NCBI RefSeq assembly: GCF_001457815.1
Contig: NZ_LN898219.1
Coordinates: forward strand, 124,001-188,000
Reading direction: 5' to 3'
Length of the DNA stretch: 64,000 nt
From: Vitreoscilla massiliensis
GTDB taxonomy: Bacteria; Pseudomonadota; Gammaproteobacteria; Burkholderiales; Neisseriaceae
A program made the position numbers and the translations under genes. The notes below the pieces were generated by a model. It did not search any database, was not told where the DNA came from, and saw nothing but the letters and a program-made list of their open reading frames with translations. Shown in pieces: positions 36,039 to 45,269 of this stretch. Every line of letters begins with the position of its first letter. Position 1 is the first letter of the stretch.

Positions 36039-36650
36039 ATGCGCACCAATCAAGCCCGCCGTCGTTATTTAAGTTTGGCCATTGCTAGTGCTTTGGCGCC
36101 GAGCATGGTATGGGCATCGCAACGCGAAGAAACCTTGGCCGACAATGTCGCCTCAACCATGCGCCGTTCGGTCAACAATGTCAGCCCAGCGCGCTTGGTG
36201 TTTTCCACCCCGCAAGCAGGGCGGCAGTGGTTGTATGAAATGTCGGCGCGTTTGAGTCGCTTCATACCCGATGCGCGCGAGCGCGAAACCATACTCGTTA
36301 ATGTGCAATACGAGGCCAAACGCGCGGGCTTGGATGTGCAATTGATATTGGGCTTGATTGAAGTGGAATCGATGTTCCGCCGCTATGCCATCAGCGGCGT
36401 CGGTGCGCGCGGCTTGATGCAAGTGATGCCGTTTTGGGTGCGCCACATTGGTACGACGGGTCACAATTTGTTTGAGATACGCACCAATTTGCGCTATGGC
36501 TGCACCATTTTGCGTTATTACATCGACCGCGAACGCGGCGATGTCACGCGGGCGTTGGCGCGTTACAACGGCAGTTTGGGGCGCTTAACCTATCCCAATA
36601 AGATATACGCAGCGATGCGCCGCAATTGGATTTATAACGGAGCCGTATAA
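36039..36650 (+). CDS. Exported lytic transglycosylase
   Basis: A 203-residue SLT-type murein hydrolase. The catalytic Glu is in LGLIEVESMFRRYAIS, followed by GARGLMQVMPFW and LRYGCTILRYY, all typical. The N-terminus has a twin-arginine-like signal (RRRYLSLAIASALAP, then MVWA), so Tat export is possible. It starts right after pyrC (36039), and the MFS gene starts two bases after its stop, so pyrC, this gene and MFS may be co-transcribed. Confidence 0.9.
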   Translation: MRTNQARRRYLSLAIASALAPSMVWASQREETLADNVASTMRRSVNNVSPARLVFSTPQAGRQWLYEMSARLSRFIPDARERETILVNVQYEAKRAGLDVQLILGLIEVESMFRRYAISGVGARGLMQVMPFWVRHIGTTGHNLFEIRTNLRYGCTILRYYIDRERGDVTRALARYNGSLGRLTYPNKIYAAMRRNWIYNGAV

Positions 36651-36651
36651 T

Positions 36652-37851
36652 TTGGACAAAACCTTGGAAAAACCTGTGGCCAATCAGTTGAGCAAAGACG
36701 AATGGCGCATCAGTGGCATCTTATCGGGCGTGTACGCACTGCGCATGTTGGGCTTGTTTTTGGTCTTGCCGGTGTTGTCTTTGTATGCGGCTGAATTGGC
36801 AGGCTCGAAACAATCGATGTGGATAGGCTGGGCAATGGGTGCGTATGGTTTGACCCAAGCCTGTTTGCAATTGCCGTTTGGCATGGTTTCCGATAAGTGG
36901 GGACGCAAAAAAACCATTTACATCGGCATGACGATGTTTATCGTCGGCAGTTTCATAGCCGCGGTCGCGCCTTCGATTGAATGGTTGGTGTTTGCGCGCG
37001 CTTTGCAAGGCGCGGGCGCCATCAGTGCGGTGATTACTGCTCTGATGTCGGATTTAATCCGCGATTCGGTGCGCACGCGTGCCATGTCCATGGTCGGCAT
37101 GAGCATCGGTTTGACTTTTGCCTTGAGTTTGGTGGCAGCACCATTGTTGGTGAGCTTCATCGGCATGTCGGGTTTGTTTGTGTTGACGGGTGTGGCTATG
37201 TTGCTGGCGATGTTTGCGGTGTACAAATACGTGCCCGATCCTGAGAAAAACACCAGCACCAATCGCATTCCCGCCTTAAAAATTGCCTTGCAACCACAAT
37301 TGTGGCGCTTGAATTACGGCATTTTCGCCTTGCACGCGGCGCAAATGGCCTTGTTTGTTTCTTTGCCATTTTTGTTTTTGCAAATGGGCATCGCCCAAGA
37401 CATGCAGTGGAAAGTGTACGCACCGATGGTGTTGTTTGGCATGGTGTTGATGGTGCCAGTGATTATTTTTGGTGAGAAAAAACAAAAGTTGAAGCAAACG
37501 CTGTTGTTTGCCATAGGCATGATGGTGGTGGCGCAGTCGATTTTGGCCTTGCAACACGATGTGGTGTTGGCTATGACCGTGGCTTTGGTGATTTATGCGA
37601 TTGCGTTCAATGTGCTTGAAGCCATCTTGCCGTCTATGGTGGCGAAATTTGCACCGGCCGAGCAACGCGGTGCGGCCATGGGTTTTTACAGTACGGCGCA
37701 ATCGATTGGTCTGTTTGTCGGGGGTGTGGCCGGCGGTGGTTTGTTCAGCAAATTCGGTTTTGAAGGTGTGTTTGTTTTTGCCACAGTGTTGATGCTGGTT
37801 TGGTGGGCGATTGCGGCCACCGGTGCGGCACCGAAACCGCGCGAGGCGTGA
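36652..37851 (+). CDS. MFS transporter (YajR-like)
   Basis: A 399-residue, 12-span major facilitator. The motif after span 2 is GMVSDKWGRKKTIYIGM, and LQGAGAISAVITALMSDLIRD in span 4 matches drug-efflux-type MFS proteins. A TTG start at 36652, with GGAG nine bases upstream, is used because no ATG is available before the first span. The substrate is unknown. In Neisseria a similar gene precedes ssb, as here. Confidence 0.88.
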   Translation: MDKTLEKPVANQLSKDEWRISGILSGVYALRMLGLFLVLPVLSLYAAELAGSKQSMWIGWAMGAYGLTQACLQLPFGMVSDKWGRKKTIYIGMTMFIVGSFIAAVAPSIEWLVFARALQGAGAISAVITALMSDLIRDSVRTRAMSMVGMSIGLTFALSLVAAPLLVSFIGMSGLFVLTGVAMLLAMFAVYKYVPDPEKNTSTNRIPALKIALQPQLWRLNYGIFALHAAQMALFVSLPFLFLQMGIAQDMQWKVYAPMVLFGMVLMVPVIIFGEKKQKLKQTLLFAIGMMVVAQSILALQHDVVLAMTVALVIYAIAFNVLEAILPSMVAKFAPAEQRGAAMGFYSTAQSIGLFVGGVAGGGLFSKFGFEGVFVFATVLMLVWWAIAATGAAPKPREA

Positions 37852-37916
37852 CGCGAGGGCGTTGTGACTTTATACTGTCGCAGTAAATTAATGAATGAAG
37901 TGTTGTGGAGGACGTT

Positions 37917-38414
37917 ATGTCAGTAAATAAAGTGATATTGGTCGGTCGTTTGGGGCGTGACCCAGAGGTGCGTTACTTGCCCAATGGCGAAGCAGTGGCC
38001 AATTTCGGCGTCGCTACCAGTGAACAATGGAAAGACCGCAATGGTGAGCGCCAAGAGCGCACCGAATGGCACAACATCACCATGTACCGCCGTTTGGCCG
38101 AAATTGCCGGCCAATATTTGAAAAAAGGCAGCCAAGTGTACATTGAAGGCCGCATCCAATCGCGCAAATACACCGGCAAAGACGGCGTAGAGCGCACGGC
38201 TTATGAAATCATCGCCAATGAAATGAAGATGATTGGTGGCCGTGACATGGGTGGCAGCAGCAGTGATTTTGATGGTGGCGATTATGCTGCCAGCTCTTCG
38301 GCCAGTGCCGCTCCAGTGGCCGCTGCCAGCTCAGTACCGCCAGCAGCGCCGCGCCGCGAAGTGAACAAGCCTGCACCAGTAGTCGATGATTTGGATGACG
38401 ATATTCCATTTTAA
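37917..38414 (+). CDS. ssb: Single-stranded DNA-binding protein
   Basis: Binds single-stranded DNA in replication, repair and transformation. The 165 residues have the OB-fold N-terminus (MSVNKVILVGRLGRDPEVRY), a Gly/Ser/Ala/Pro linker and the acidic tip DDDIPF that recruits partner proteins. GGAGG lies before the ATG at 37917. A second, phage-borne SSB at 56884-57357 is nearly identical over the OB-fold. Confidence 0.97.
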   Translation: MSVNKVILVGRLGRDPEVRYLPNGEAVANFGVATSEQWKDRNGERQERTEWHNITMYRRLAEIAGQYLKKGSQVYIEGRIQSRKYTGKDGVERTAYEIIANEMKMIGGRDMGGSSSDFDGGDYAASSSASAAPVAAASSVPPAAPRREVNKPAPVVDDLDDDIPF

Positions 38415-38451
38415 GCTCGGCCTGTAAACGCAGTGGCTTAAGCCATGTATG

Positions 38452-38486
38452 AACACCTCAGCGCAATTGCTTGCGTTGAGGTGTTT
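38452..38486 (+). terminator. Terminator after ssb
   Basis: ACACCTCA and TGAGGTGT pair, extended by GCGCAA/TTGCG inside, followed by TTTTGTTG. Confidence 0.85.
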
Positions 38487-38667
38487 TGTTGTGGTGGGTG
38501 AATATACAACATGTGCATAAAAACAAGAGTGGGCAAAATTGCGTAGAATAGACTGTGATAGAGGTTGTTTACAGGCCGCATTGCAGGGCTTGGTGCTGTC
38601 TTGACCAGTGCAAACACCGAATTTATTGATGCAGATTAGACGGCAGTGTTTTAAGGCCAACTGCTGG
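38487..38667. other. Gap between the ssb terminator and the greA promoter
   Basis: No gene. One single DUS word (TTTACAGGCCGC) is near 38568-38579. Confidence 0.5.
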
Positions 38668-38695
38668 TTGCTATTTCTGACTGGTTTGTTACAAT
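38668..38695 (+). promoter_or_regulatory. greA promoter
   Basis: TTGCTA at 38668-38673 and TACAAT at 38690-38695 with a 16-base spacer. Transcription would begin near 38702. Confidence 0.6.
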
Positions 38696-38715
38696 AGGCT
38701 CTACTTTATTCGAAA

Positions 38716-38750
38716 CAAGCCGCCGATTACTCCGGCGGCTTGTATTTTTA
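38716..38750 (+). terminator. Leader hairpin between the greA promoter and greA
   Basis: CAAGCCGCC and GGCGGCTTG pair around a nine-base loop, followed by TATTTTTATT. It lies 15 bases after the expected start, so it could end most transcripts early and leave a leader RNA of about 50 nt. Confidence 0.7.
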
Positions 38751-38783
38751 TTGCCTGAATGACGCGAAACGTAGGAGAGAGTC

Positions 38784-39260
38784 ATGCAAAAAGTACCATT
38801 GACCGTTCGTGGTGCCCAATTGTTAAAAGATGAGTTGCAACACTTGAAATCAGTGGAGCGCCCAGCCGTAATTGAGGCGATTGCTGAAGCACGTTCGCAT
38901 GGTGACTTGTCTGAAAACGCCGAATACGATGCCGCTAAAGAAAAGCAAGGCTTTGTTGAAGGCCGCATTGCCGAGCTAGAAAGCAAATTGTCTTACGCCC
39001 ACATCGTGAATCCAAAAGAATTGGATGCCGATGGCAAAATCGTCTTTGCCGCGACCGTGACTTTGGAAGACTGTGACAGCGAAGAAAATGTCACTTACCA
39101 AATCGTTGGTGATGATGAAGCTGACATCAAACAAGGCAAGGTATCGGTGTCGTCTCCGATTGCCCGTGCTTTAATCGGCAAGTACGAAGGCGATGTGGCC
39201 GAAGTACAAGCCCCTGGTGGTGTGCGCGAATACGAGATTGTCAGCGTACAATACATTTAA
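38784..39260 (+). CDS. greA: Transcription elongation factor GreA
   Basis: Rescues backtracked RNA polymerase by stimulating transcript cleavage. The 158 residues have the coiled-coil N-terminal domain with the acidic tip DLSENAEYDAAKEKQ (about 42-56) and the C-terminal FKBP-like domain ending EIVSVQYI. AGGAGAGAG precedes the ATG. It starts a block found in the same order in Neisseria. Confidence 0.96.
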   Translation: MQKVPLTVRGAQLLKDELQHLKSVERPAVIEAIAEARSHGDLSENAEYDAAKEKQGFVEGRIAELESKLSYAHIVNPKELDADGKIVFAATVTLEDCDSEENVTYQIVGDDEADIKQGKVSVSSPIARALIGKYEGDVAEVQAPGGVREYEIVSVQYI

Positions 39261-39268
39261 GTTGTGAT

Positions 39269-39309
39269 GGTTTACAGGCCGCTTAAAGCAAATAAGCGGC
39301 CTGTAAACC
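39269..39309. repeat. Outward-facing DUS pair after greA
   Basis: Perfect seventeen-base arms, GGTTTACAGGCCGCTTA and complement, with a seven-base loop. The stem is strong but has no T-run. Confidence 0.8.
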
Positions 39310-39329
39310 GAAGAAGTCTGGAATAAGCG

Positions 39330-39773
39330 ATGAAATCCATACTGGTTATTTTGCAAGCGTTGTGGTTGGGTGCACACATTACTGTGGGTTATGTGGTGGC
39401 ACCTTTGTTGTTTCATTTTGCCAGTCAAGGTGAATTCAGCCGCATGACCGCGGGCAATGTGGCCGGTGAGTTGTTTCATGTGGTGTCTTATCTGGGCTTG
39501 TTCACCGCGGTAGCGTGGTGGTTGTTTTGCCGCAGTGTGCGCCAACCATCGCCCATTTTGAATGCCTTATTGCTGTTATTGGTGGTGAGTGAGTGGGTGA
39601 TTACCCCGGTGATTGCCGCCATCAAGCAACAGCAATCACAATGGCTGCATGACTTGGTCGGCGGCAGTTTTGGCATGTGGCACGGTGTGTCATCCAGTGT
39701 GTATTTGCTGATGACCATCTTATTGTTGCTTTGGACAGGTAAACGTTTGCAAATCAACAGCCACCGCCGTTAA
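39330..39773 (+). CDS. DUF4149-type membrane protein
   Basis: A 147-residue protein with four hydrophobic spans, the first beginning LVILQALWLGAHITVGYVVAPLLF, the pattern of DUF4149/TMEM205-like proteins. Function unknown. It sits between greA and yhbY, as in Neisseria genomes. Confidence 0.8.
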   Translation: MKSILVILQALWLGAHITVGYVVAPLLFHFASQGEFSRMTAGNVAGELFHVVSYLGLFTAVAWWLFCRSVRQPSPILNALLLLLVVSEWVITPVIAAIKQQQSQWLHDLVGGSFGMWHGVSSSVYLLMTILLLLWTGKRLQINSHRR

Positions 39774-39780
39774 GCAATAT

Positions 39781-39812
39781 AAAAGCGGCCTGTAAGCTTA
39801 CAGGCCGCTTTT
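39781..39812. terminator. Bidirectional DUS-pair terminator
   Basis: A perfect 32-base palindrome, centred on AAGCTT, with A/T runs on both sides. It lies between convergent DUF4149 and yhbY genes. Confidence 0.9.
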
Positions 39813-39827
39813 TAACAGATTTTGCAA

Positions 39828-40106
39828 TCAATCTTCGTTTTTGCGATACAAAACCAAGATTTTGCCGATGTGTTGCACCAATTCGGCGCCAGTTTGTTCA
39901 CACAATTGTGCTGACCACAATTTGCGTTCGTCGCGATCATCGCCCAAAATACGCACTTTAATCAATTCATGCGCGGTTAAATTGGCATTGGTTTCTTTCA
40001 CCACGGCCTCGGTTAAACCGTTTTGACCGATCATCACCACAGGTTGCAAAGTGTGGGCTTGTTGTTTGAGTTCCGCTTTTTCGGCACTCGATAAAGATTT
40101 AGACAT
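39828..40106 (-). CDS. yhbY: CRM-domain ribosome-associated RNA-binding protein YhbY
   Basis: A 92-residue protein with the CRM/YhbY fold signature: HTLQPVVMIGQNGLTEAV and HELIKVRI. It associates with 50S subunit precursors. Start 40106 follows AGGAAA and fits family length. It is divergent from rlmE, the standard arrangement. Confidence 0.93.
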   Translation of the reverse strand: MSKSLSSAEKAELKQQAHTLQPVVMIGQNGLTEAVVKETNANLTAHELIKVRILGDDRDERKLWSAQLCEQTGAELVQHIGKILVLYRKNED

Positions 40107-40190
40107 CTGAAGCTTTCCTGTAAAACGCATATTGTACTGGATTTGCAGTACAAATTGAAAAAAACTCATCAAATGTAATGGATTAAACCA

Positions 40191-40811
40191 ATGCCCAAAC
40201 GAACAAAATCATCAGGTGCGTGGCTCAATGAGCACGTACATGATCCGTACGTTAAACTCGCACAAAAACAAGGATACCGTGCGCGCGCCGCGTTTAAACT
40301 GTTAGAAATCAATGAAAAAGACAAACTGATCCAAGCCGATACCGTGTTGGCAGACTTGGGCAGTGCACCTGGCAGCTGGTCGCAAGTGGCGACCGAACTG
40401 ATCGGCCCACGCGGCCGCGTGTTTGCCTTGGACATCTTGCCGATGGAGCCTGTGGCTGGGGTGGAGTTCATCCAAGGCGACTTTCGCGAAGAGGAAGTTT
40501 TACAACAGTTGGTTGATTTGTTAAATGGTCAAAAATTAGACCTTGTGATTTCAGACATTGCCCCCAATATGAGTGGAAACACAGTCACAGACCAAGCGCG
40601 CAGTTTCTATTTATGCGAATTGGCTTATGACTTTGCAATATCTCACTTGAAGCCTGGTGGTCAGTTTTTGATTAAGGTGTTTCAAGGTGCAGGTTATCAA
40701 GAATATGTGAAGCTTTTGCGTGAGTCGTTTGCCGAAGTGGTGGTGCGCAAACCGAAAGCTTCTCGCGATAGGTCTAATGAAATTTATTTATTGGCAAGAA
40801 AATTGCACTGA
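40191..40811 (+). CDS. rlmE: 23S rRNA (uridine-2'-O)-methyltransferase RlmE (FtsJ)
   Basis: Methylates U2552 of 23S rRNA. The 206 residues show SAM-binding LADLGSAPGSW and the K-D-K-E catalytic set: Lys in RARAAFKLLEI, Asp in VISDIAPNMSG, Lys in FLIKVFQG and Glu in SNEIYLL. Upstream of ftsH, as in Neisseria and E. coli. Confidence 0.96.
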   Translation: MPKRTKSSGAWLNEHVHDPYVKLAQKQGYRARAAFKLLEINEKDKLIQADTVLADLGSAPGSWSQVATELIGPRGRVFALDILPMEPVAGVEFIQGDFREEEVLQQLVDLLNGQKLDLVISDIAPNMSGNTVTDQARSFYLCELAYDFAISHLKPGGQFLIKVFQGAGYQEYVKLLRESFAEVVVRKPKASRDRSNEIYLLARKLH

Positions 40812-40880
40812 CACAGATGCCGCAGTGTTTTACAATGCAGTTTCTTCTATTCTCTTGTATTTTGATGGGAGCCTCGTTTA

Positions 40881-42923
40881 GTGGGTAATACGGTAAAAAA
40901 TCTTTTGGTTTGGCTGGTGTTGGCGATGGTGCTGATACTTGCGTTCAATGCGTTGCAAGGTACGAAAGAGACCAAGCAACAAATTGAGTATTCTCTCTTC
41001 ATGCAAGATGTGAAGGCCGGTAAAGTCGATCAAGTGAATATTGAAGGTTCTGTGGCCCGCGGCTATGAAATCCAAGGTGTGCGCAAAGACAAAACCAACT
41101 TCAGTACCAATGCGCCTTTAGACGATCAATTGGTGCCATCATTGTTGCAAAACAATGTGCGCGTCAAAGTGACGCCTGAAGAGAAACCAAGCATGTTGGG
41201 CAGCATCTTCTTAAGCTTGCTTCCTATCTTGTTGTTAATCGGTGTGTGGTTTTACTTCATGCGCCAAATGCAAGGTGGTGGCGGTGGCAAAGGTGGCGCT
41301 TTCTCCTTCGGTAAATCACGTGCCAAATTGTTGGACAAAGACACCAACAGCATCACGTTTGCCGATGTGGCAGGTTGTGACGAGGCCAAAGAAGAAGTGC
41401 AAGAAATCGTTGATTATTTGAAATCGCCTTCGCGCTACCAAAGCTTGGGTGGTCGTGTGCCGCGCGGTATCTTGTTGGCAGGTTCACCAGGTACCGGTAA
41501 AACCTTGTTGGCCAAAGCCATCGCCGGTGAAGCCAAAGTGCCTTTCTACAGCATTTCAGGTTCTGACTTTGTGGAAATGTTCGTCGGTGTCGGCGCCTCT
41601 CGTGTGCGTGACATGTTCGAGCAAGCGAAGAAAAATTCTCCTAGCATCATTTTCATTGACGAGATTGATGCGGTAGGTCGCCAACGTGGCGCAGGTTTGG
41701 GCGGTGGTAACGATGAACGCGAACAAACCTTGAACCAATTGTTGGTGGAAATGGATGGCTTTGAAAGCAATCAAACCGTGATTGTGATTGCCGCTACCAA
41801 CCGTCCTGATGTATTAGACCCAGCGTTGCAACGTCCAGGCCGTTTTGACCGCCAAGTGGTGGTGCCGTTGCCAGACATTCGTGGTCGTGAACAAATCTTG
41901 AAAGTACACGCGAAAAAAGTACCGTTGGACAGCTCGGTGCAATTGGCCGATTTGGCGCGTGGTACCCCAGGCTTCTCAGGTGCAGACTTGGCCAACTTGG
42001 TCAATGAAGCGGCTTTGTTTGCCGGTCGTCGCAACAAAACCAAAGTCGATCAAAGCGATTTTGAAGATGCGAAAGACAAAATTTACATGGGCCCTGAGCG
42101 CCGCTCTATGGTGATGCATGAAGATGAGAAGCGTGCTACCGCTTACCATGAGTCTGGTCACGCCGTGGTTGCCAGCTTGTTACCGAATACCGATCCAGTG
42201 CACAAAGTGACCATCGTACCGCGTGGCCGTGCCTTGGGTGTGACATGGCAATTGCCTGAGCGCGATCGCATCAGCTTGTACAAAGACCAAATGCTCAACA
42301 ATATTGCGGTATTGTTTGGTGGTCGCATCGCCGAAGACATTTTCTTAGGCCGTGTGTCTACTGGTGCATCGAATGACTTTGAACGTGCGACCAGCATTGC
42401 TCGCGACATGGTGACCCGTTATGGCATGTCGGACAAAATGGGCGTGATGGTGTATGCCGAAAACGAAGGCGAAGTGTTCTTAGGCCGTTCGGTAACCAAT
42501 ACCAAAAACATTTCTGAAGACACGCAGCAGCAAGTTGATGCCGAAGTGCGCCGCATTTTGGATGAACAATATGCGTTGGCCTACAAGCTGATTGATGAAA
42601 ATCGCGCCAAAATGGAAACCATGACCAATGCTTTGATGCAATGGGAAACCATAGATGCCGATCAAGTTAAAGAGATCATGGCCGGTAAAGAGCCTAGTCC
42701 TCCTAAGGATTACAGCCATAATGTGCGCTCTGATGCCGAAGTTGCAGCAGCGCAAAGCAGTGCGGCTGAGCCTGAGCAAACAGTGGCGGTAGACAATCGA
42801 CCAGCTTCTGAAGTGTTGAAGTCTGAAAATGCTGTTGCTGATGCAGAAAAACCGAGTGCGGATTTGGCTGCAGACGCCATAGTTGGTGACAAAGACAAAG
42901 ATCAGCATGCACCGAAACAATAA
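40881..42923 (+). CDS. ftsH: ATP-dependent zinc metalloprotease FtsH
   Basis: Membrane AAA+ protease for quality control and turnover of regulatory proteins such as LpxC-type enzymes. The 680 residues show two N-terminal spans, Walker A GSPGTGKT, Walker B IIFIDEIDA, SRH region and the zinc motif HESGH. The last 70 or so residues are a long acidic/Ala-rich extension. The start is GTG at 40881 behind GGGAG. Confidence 0.96.
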   Translation: MGNTVKNLLVWLVLAMVLILAFNALQGTKETKQQIEYSLFMQDVKAGKVDQVNIEGSVARGYEIQGVRKDKTNFSTNAPLDDQLVPSLLQNNVRVKVTPEEKPSMLGSIFLSLLPILLLIGVWFYFMRQMQGGGGGKGGAFSFGKSRAKLLDKDTNSITFADVAGCDEAKEEVQEIVDYLKSPSRYQSLGGRVPRGILLAGSPGTGKTLLAKAIAGEAKVPFYSISGSDFVEMFVGVGASRVRDMFEQAKKNSPSIIFIDEIDAVGRQRGAGLGGGNDEREQTLNQLLVEMDGFESNQTVIVIAATNRPDVLDPALQRPGRFDRQVVVPLPDIRGREQILKVHAKKVPLDSSVQLADLARGTPGFSGADLANLVNEAALFAGRRNKTKVDQSDFEDAKDKIYMGPERRSMVMHEDEKRATAYHESGHAVVASLLPNTDPVHKVTIVPRGRALGVTWQLPERDRISLYKDQMLNNIAVLFGGRIAEDIFLGRVSTGASNDFERATSIARDMVTRYGMSDKMGVMVYAENEGEVFLGRSVTNTKNISEDTQQQVDAEVRRILDEQYALAYKLIDENRAKMETMTNALMQWETIDADQVKEIMAGKEPSPPKDYSHNVRSDAEVAAAQSSAAEPEQTVAVDNRPASEVLKSENAVADAEKPSADLAADAIVGDKDKDQHAPKQ

Positions 42924-42938
42924 GCAACATTAAGATAC

Positions 42939-42968
42939 AACGGCAGCCTGTGCTGCCGTTTTTATTTG
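42939..42968 (+). terminator. Terminator after ftsH
   Basis: AACGGCAG and CTGCCGTT pair around a four-base loop, followed by TTTATTTG. Confidence 0.85.
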
Positions 42969-42989
42969 TCGAGAAAAAAAGGAAACAAC

Positions 42990-43832
42990 ATGCGTTGGCA
43001 GTGCGGTCGCTTTGATTTGAATTTGGACAGCCCTAAGGTGATGGGCATCGTCAATGTCACCCCAGATTCGTTTTCAGATGGCGGCGTTTACTCTCAAAAC
43101 TTGGCCAGTGTGCTTGCCCATGCGCAGCAATTATTGGATGAGGGGGCGGACATTTTGGATGTGGGCGGCGAGTCTACCCGTCCTGGCAGTGATTATGTGT
43201 CGCCAGAAGAGGAGTGGCAACGGGTGGCGCCGGTGATTGAGGCTTTGTACCAATGGCAAGTGCCGCTGACCTTGGACACACGCCGCACTTATGTGATGCA
43301 ACAGGCTTTACAGCACGGTTGGGTTGATGCCATCAATGATGTGGCAGCGTTGAGCGATGAAGGGGCAGTTGAGACTTTGGCGCAATACCCCAACATCGGT
43401 GTGTGTTTGATGCACATGCAAGGCATACCTGAATCCATGCAGCACAATCCGCAATACTCAGATGTGACGGCAGAAGTGGTGCAATACCTGCAAAGTCGGG
43501 TAGCGGCGTGTTTACAGGCCGGCATTAAGCCTGAATGCTTGCTACTCGATCCGGGTTTTGGTTTTGGCAAGACTTTGCAACACAATGTTGATTTAATGCG
43601 TGATTTAAAGCCGTGGATAGAGGACAGTGACTATCCGGTATTGATAGGGGTGTCGCGCAAAACCATGTTGGGTCAAATCACTGGCATAGACGTTCCTGAG
43701 CAGCGCATGGTGGCCTCGGTGATGGCGGCGGTTGCGTCTATTGCCCGCGGCGCGCACATTGTGCGCGTGCACGATGTTAAAGAAACGGTGCAAGCCGTAA
43801 AAGTTTGGCAGGAACTGGGCGTTTGGGCTTAA
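42990..43832 (+). CDS. folP: Dihydropteroate synthase
   Basis: Joins p-aminobenzoate to the pterin diphosphate in folate synthesis; target of sulfonamides. The 280-residue TIM barrel shows GIVNVTPDSFSDGG, ILDVGGESTRPG, DPGFGFGKT and VGVSRKT-like IGVSRKTML. AAAAGGAAA decides the start at 42990. It lies between ftsH and glmM, in the order known from Neisseria. Confidence 0.96.
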   Translation: MRWQCGRFDLNLDSPKVMGIVNVTPDSFSDGGVYSQNLASVLAHAQQLLDEGADILDVGGESTRPGSDYVSPEEEWQRVAPVIEALYQWQVPLTLDTRRTYVMQQALQHGWVDAINDVAALSDEGAVETLAQYPNIGVCLMHMQGIPESMQHNPQYSDVTAEVVQYLQSRVAACLQAGIKPECLLLDPGFGFGKTLQHNVDLMRDLKPWIEDSDYPVLIGVSRKTMLGQITGIDVPEQRMVASVMAAVASIARGAHIVRVHDVKETVQAVKVWQELGVWA

Positions 43833-43912
43833 ACCCTCGAATTTTTGCTGTTAATAGTGAGTCAGTCGATTTACAATTGTTTCTTAATTAAAATATTCAG
43901 GATTAGAAGTAG

Positions 43913-45253
43913 ATGGCTAGAAAGTATTTTGGTACCGATGGTGTGCGTGGTTTGGTAGGGCAAGATCCGATTACGCCTGAGTTTGTGTTGAAGTTGGCGT
44001 TTGCTGCAGGCAAAGCACTGGTGGCACGAGAACAAGGCCACCGTCCCATGGTATTGATAGGCAAAGACACCCGCATTTCTGGCTATATGTTGGAAGCCGC
44101 GTTACAGGCCGGTTTTACCGCCGCTGGTGTGGATGTCCACTTAACTGGCCCGCTGCCGACTCCTGGTATTGCCTATTTGACCCGCGCCATGCGCGCGTCT
44201 GCTGGGGTGATGATTTCCGCTTCGCACAATGCGTATCACGATAATGGCATTAAGTTTTTTGCCCAAGGTGGGGTGAAGCTCAATGATGAGATGGAATTGG
44301 CGATTGAAGCCTTAATCGACCAGCCGATGCAAACCATGCCATCGGACGATTTGGGTCGCAGCAAACGCATTTCTGGTGCCGACGACCGCTATATCGAATT
44401 TTGCAAATCGACGTTCCCAAGTGACCAAGATTTGCATGGCTTGAAAATTGTGGTCGATTGCGCTCATGGTGCGGGTTACCATGTCGCGCCCAAAGTGTTT
44501 CACGAATTGGGTGCTCAAGTCATCAGCATCGGTTGTGAACCGAATGGTTACAACATCAATAAAAACGTCGGTGCCACCCATACCGAAACCTTGCAACAAG
44601 CGGTATTGGCGAACAAAGCCGATTATGGTGTGGCCTTGGACGGTGATGGCGATCGTTTGATGATGGTAGACCGTACAGGCCGCGTGTTTGATGGTGATAG
44701 CTTGATTTATGTGATTGCCAAAGCGCGTGCCCAAGCCGGCAAATTACAAGGCGGTGTCGTTGGTACGGTGATGACCAATTTGGCTATGGAATTGGCCTTA
44801 AAAGAGCGTGGTATCGAATTTGTACGCGCCAAAGTCGGCGACCGTTATGTGTTGGAACAATTGTACCAACGCGGTTGGCAAGTCGGTGGTGAAGCCTCTG
44901 GCCATGTGTTGTGCATGGACAAACACAATACTGGTGATGGCATTATTTCTGCTTTGCAAGTGTTTGCGGCCTTGGGCGAATTGGGTGTGGATTTGCACAG
45001 CGTGTTGTCGGATTGGCAAGCCTATCCGCAAACCATGATCAATGTGCGCATCAGCAAAGGCCATCCGTGGCAAGCGGCTGCCGAGCCAGTATTGAAACAA
45101 GTAGAACAAGAATTGGGGCAGCAAGGCCGTGTGGTCTTACGTGCTTCAGGTACGGAACCGGTGGTGCGGGTGATGGTAGAGGCCAAAGACGCATCTGTTG
45201 CCAAAACCAGTGCCGAACGTATCGCCGCGGCCATCGAAGCCTCCATCCATTGA
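43913..45253 (+). CDS. glmM: Phosphoglucosamine mutase
   Basis: Interconverts glucosamine 6- and 1-phosphate for UDP-GlcNAc synthesis. The 446 residues have the phosphoserine loop MISASHNAYHDNG, the metal loop DGDGDR, the sugar-binding GGEASGHVL and the phosphate-binding RASGTEPVVRV. Two DUS-like words are read in frame (about 44102 and 44673). Confidence 0.96.
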   Translation: MARKYFGTDGVRGLVGQDPITPEFVLKLAFAAGKALVAREQGHRPMVLIGKDTRISGYMLEAALQAGFTAAGVDVHLTGPLPTPGIAYLTRAMRASAGVMISASHNAYHDNGIKFFAQGGVKLNDEMELAIEALIDQPMQTMPSDDLGRSKRISGADDRYIEFCKSTFPSDQDLHGLKIVVDCAHGAGYHVAPKVFHELGAQVISIGCEPNGYNINKNVGATHTETLQQAVLANKADYGVALDGDGDRLMMVDRTGRVFDGDSLIYVIAKARAQAGKLQGGVVGTVMTNLAMELALKERGIEFVRAKVGDRYVLEQLYQRGWQVGGEASGHVLCMDKHNTGDGIISALQVFAALGELGVDLHSVLSDWQAYPQTMINVRISKGHPWQAAAEPVLKQVEQELGQQGRVVLRASGTEPVVRVMVEAKDASVAKTSAERIAAAIEASIH

Positions 45254-45269
45254 TAAAGCCTGAATCGCC

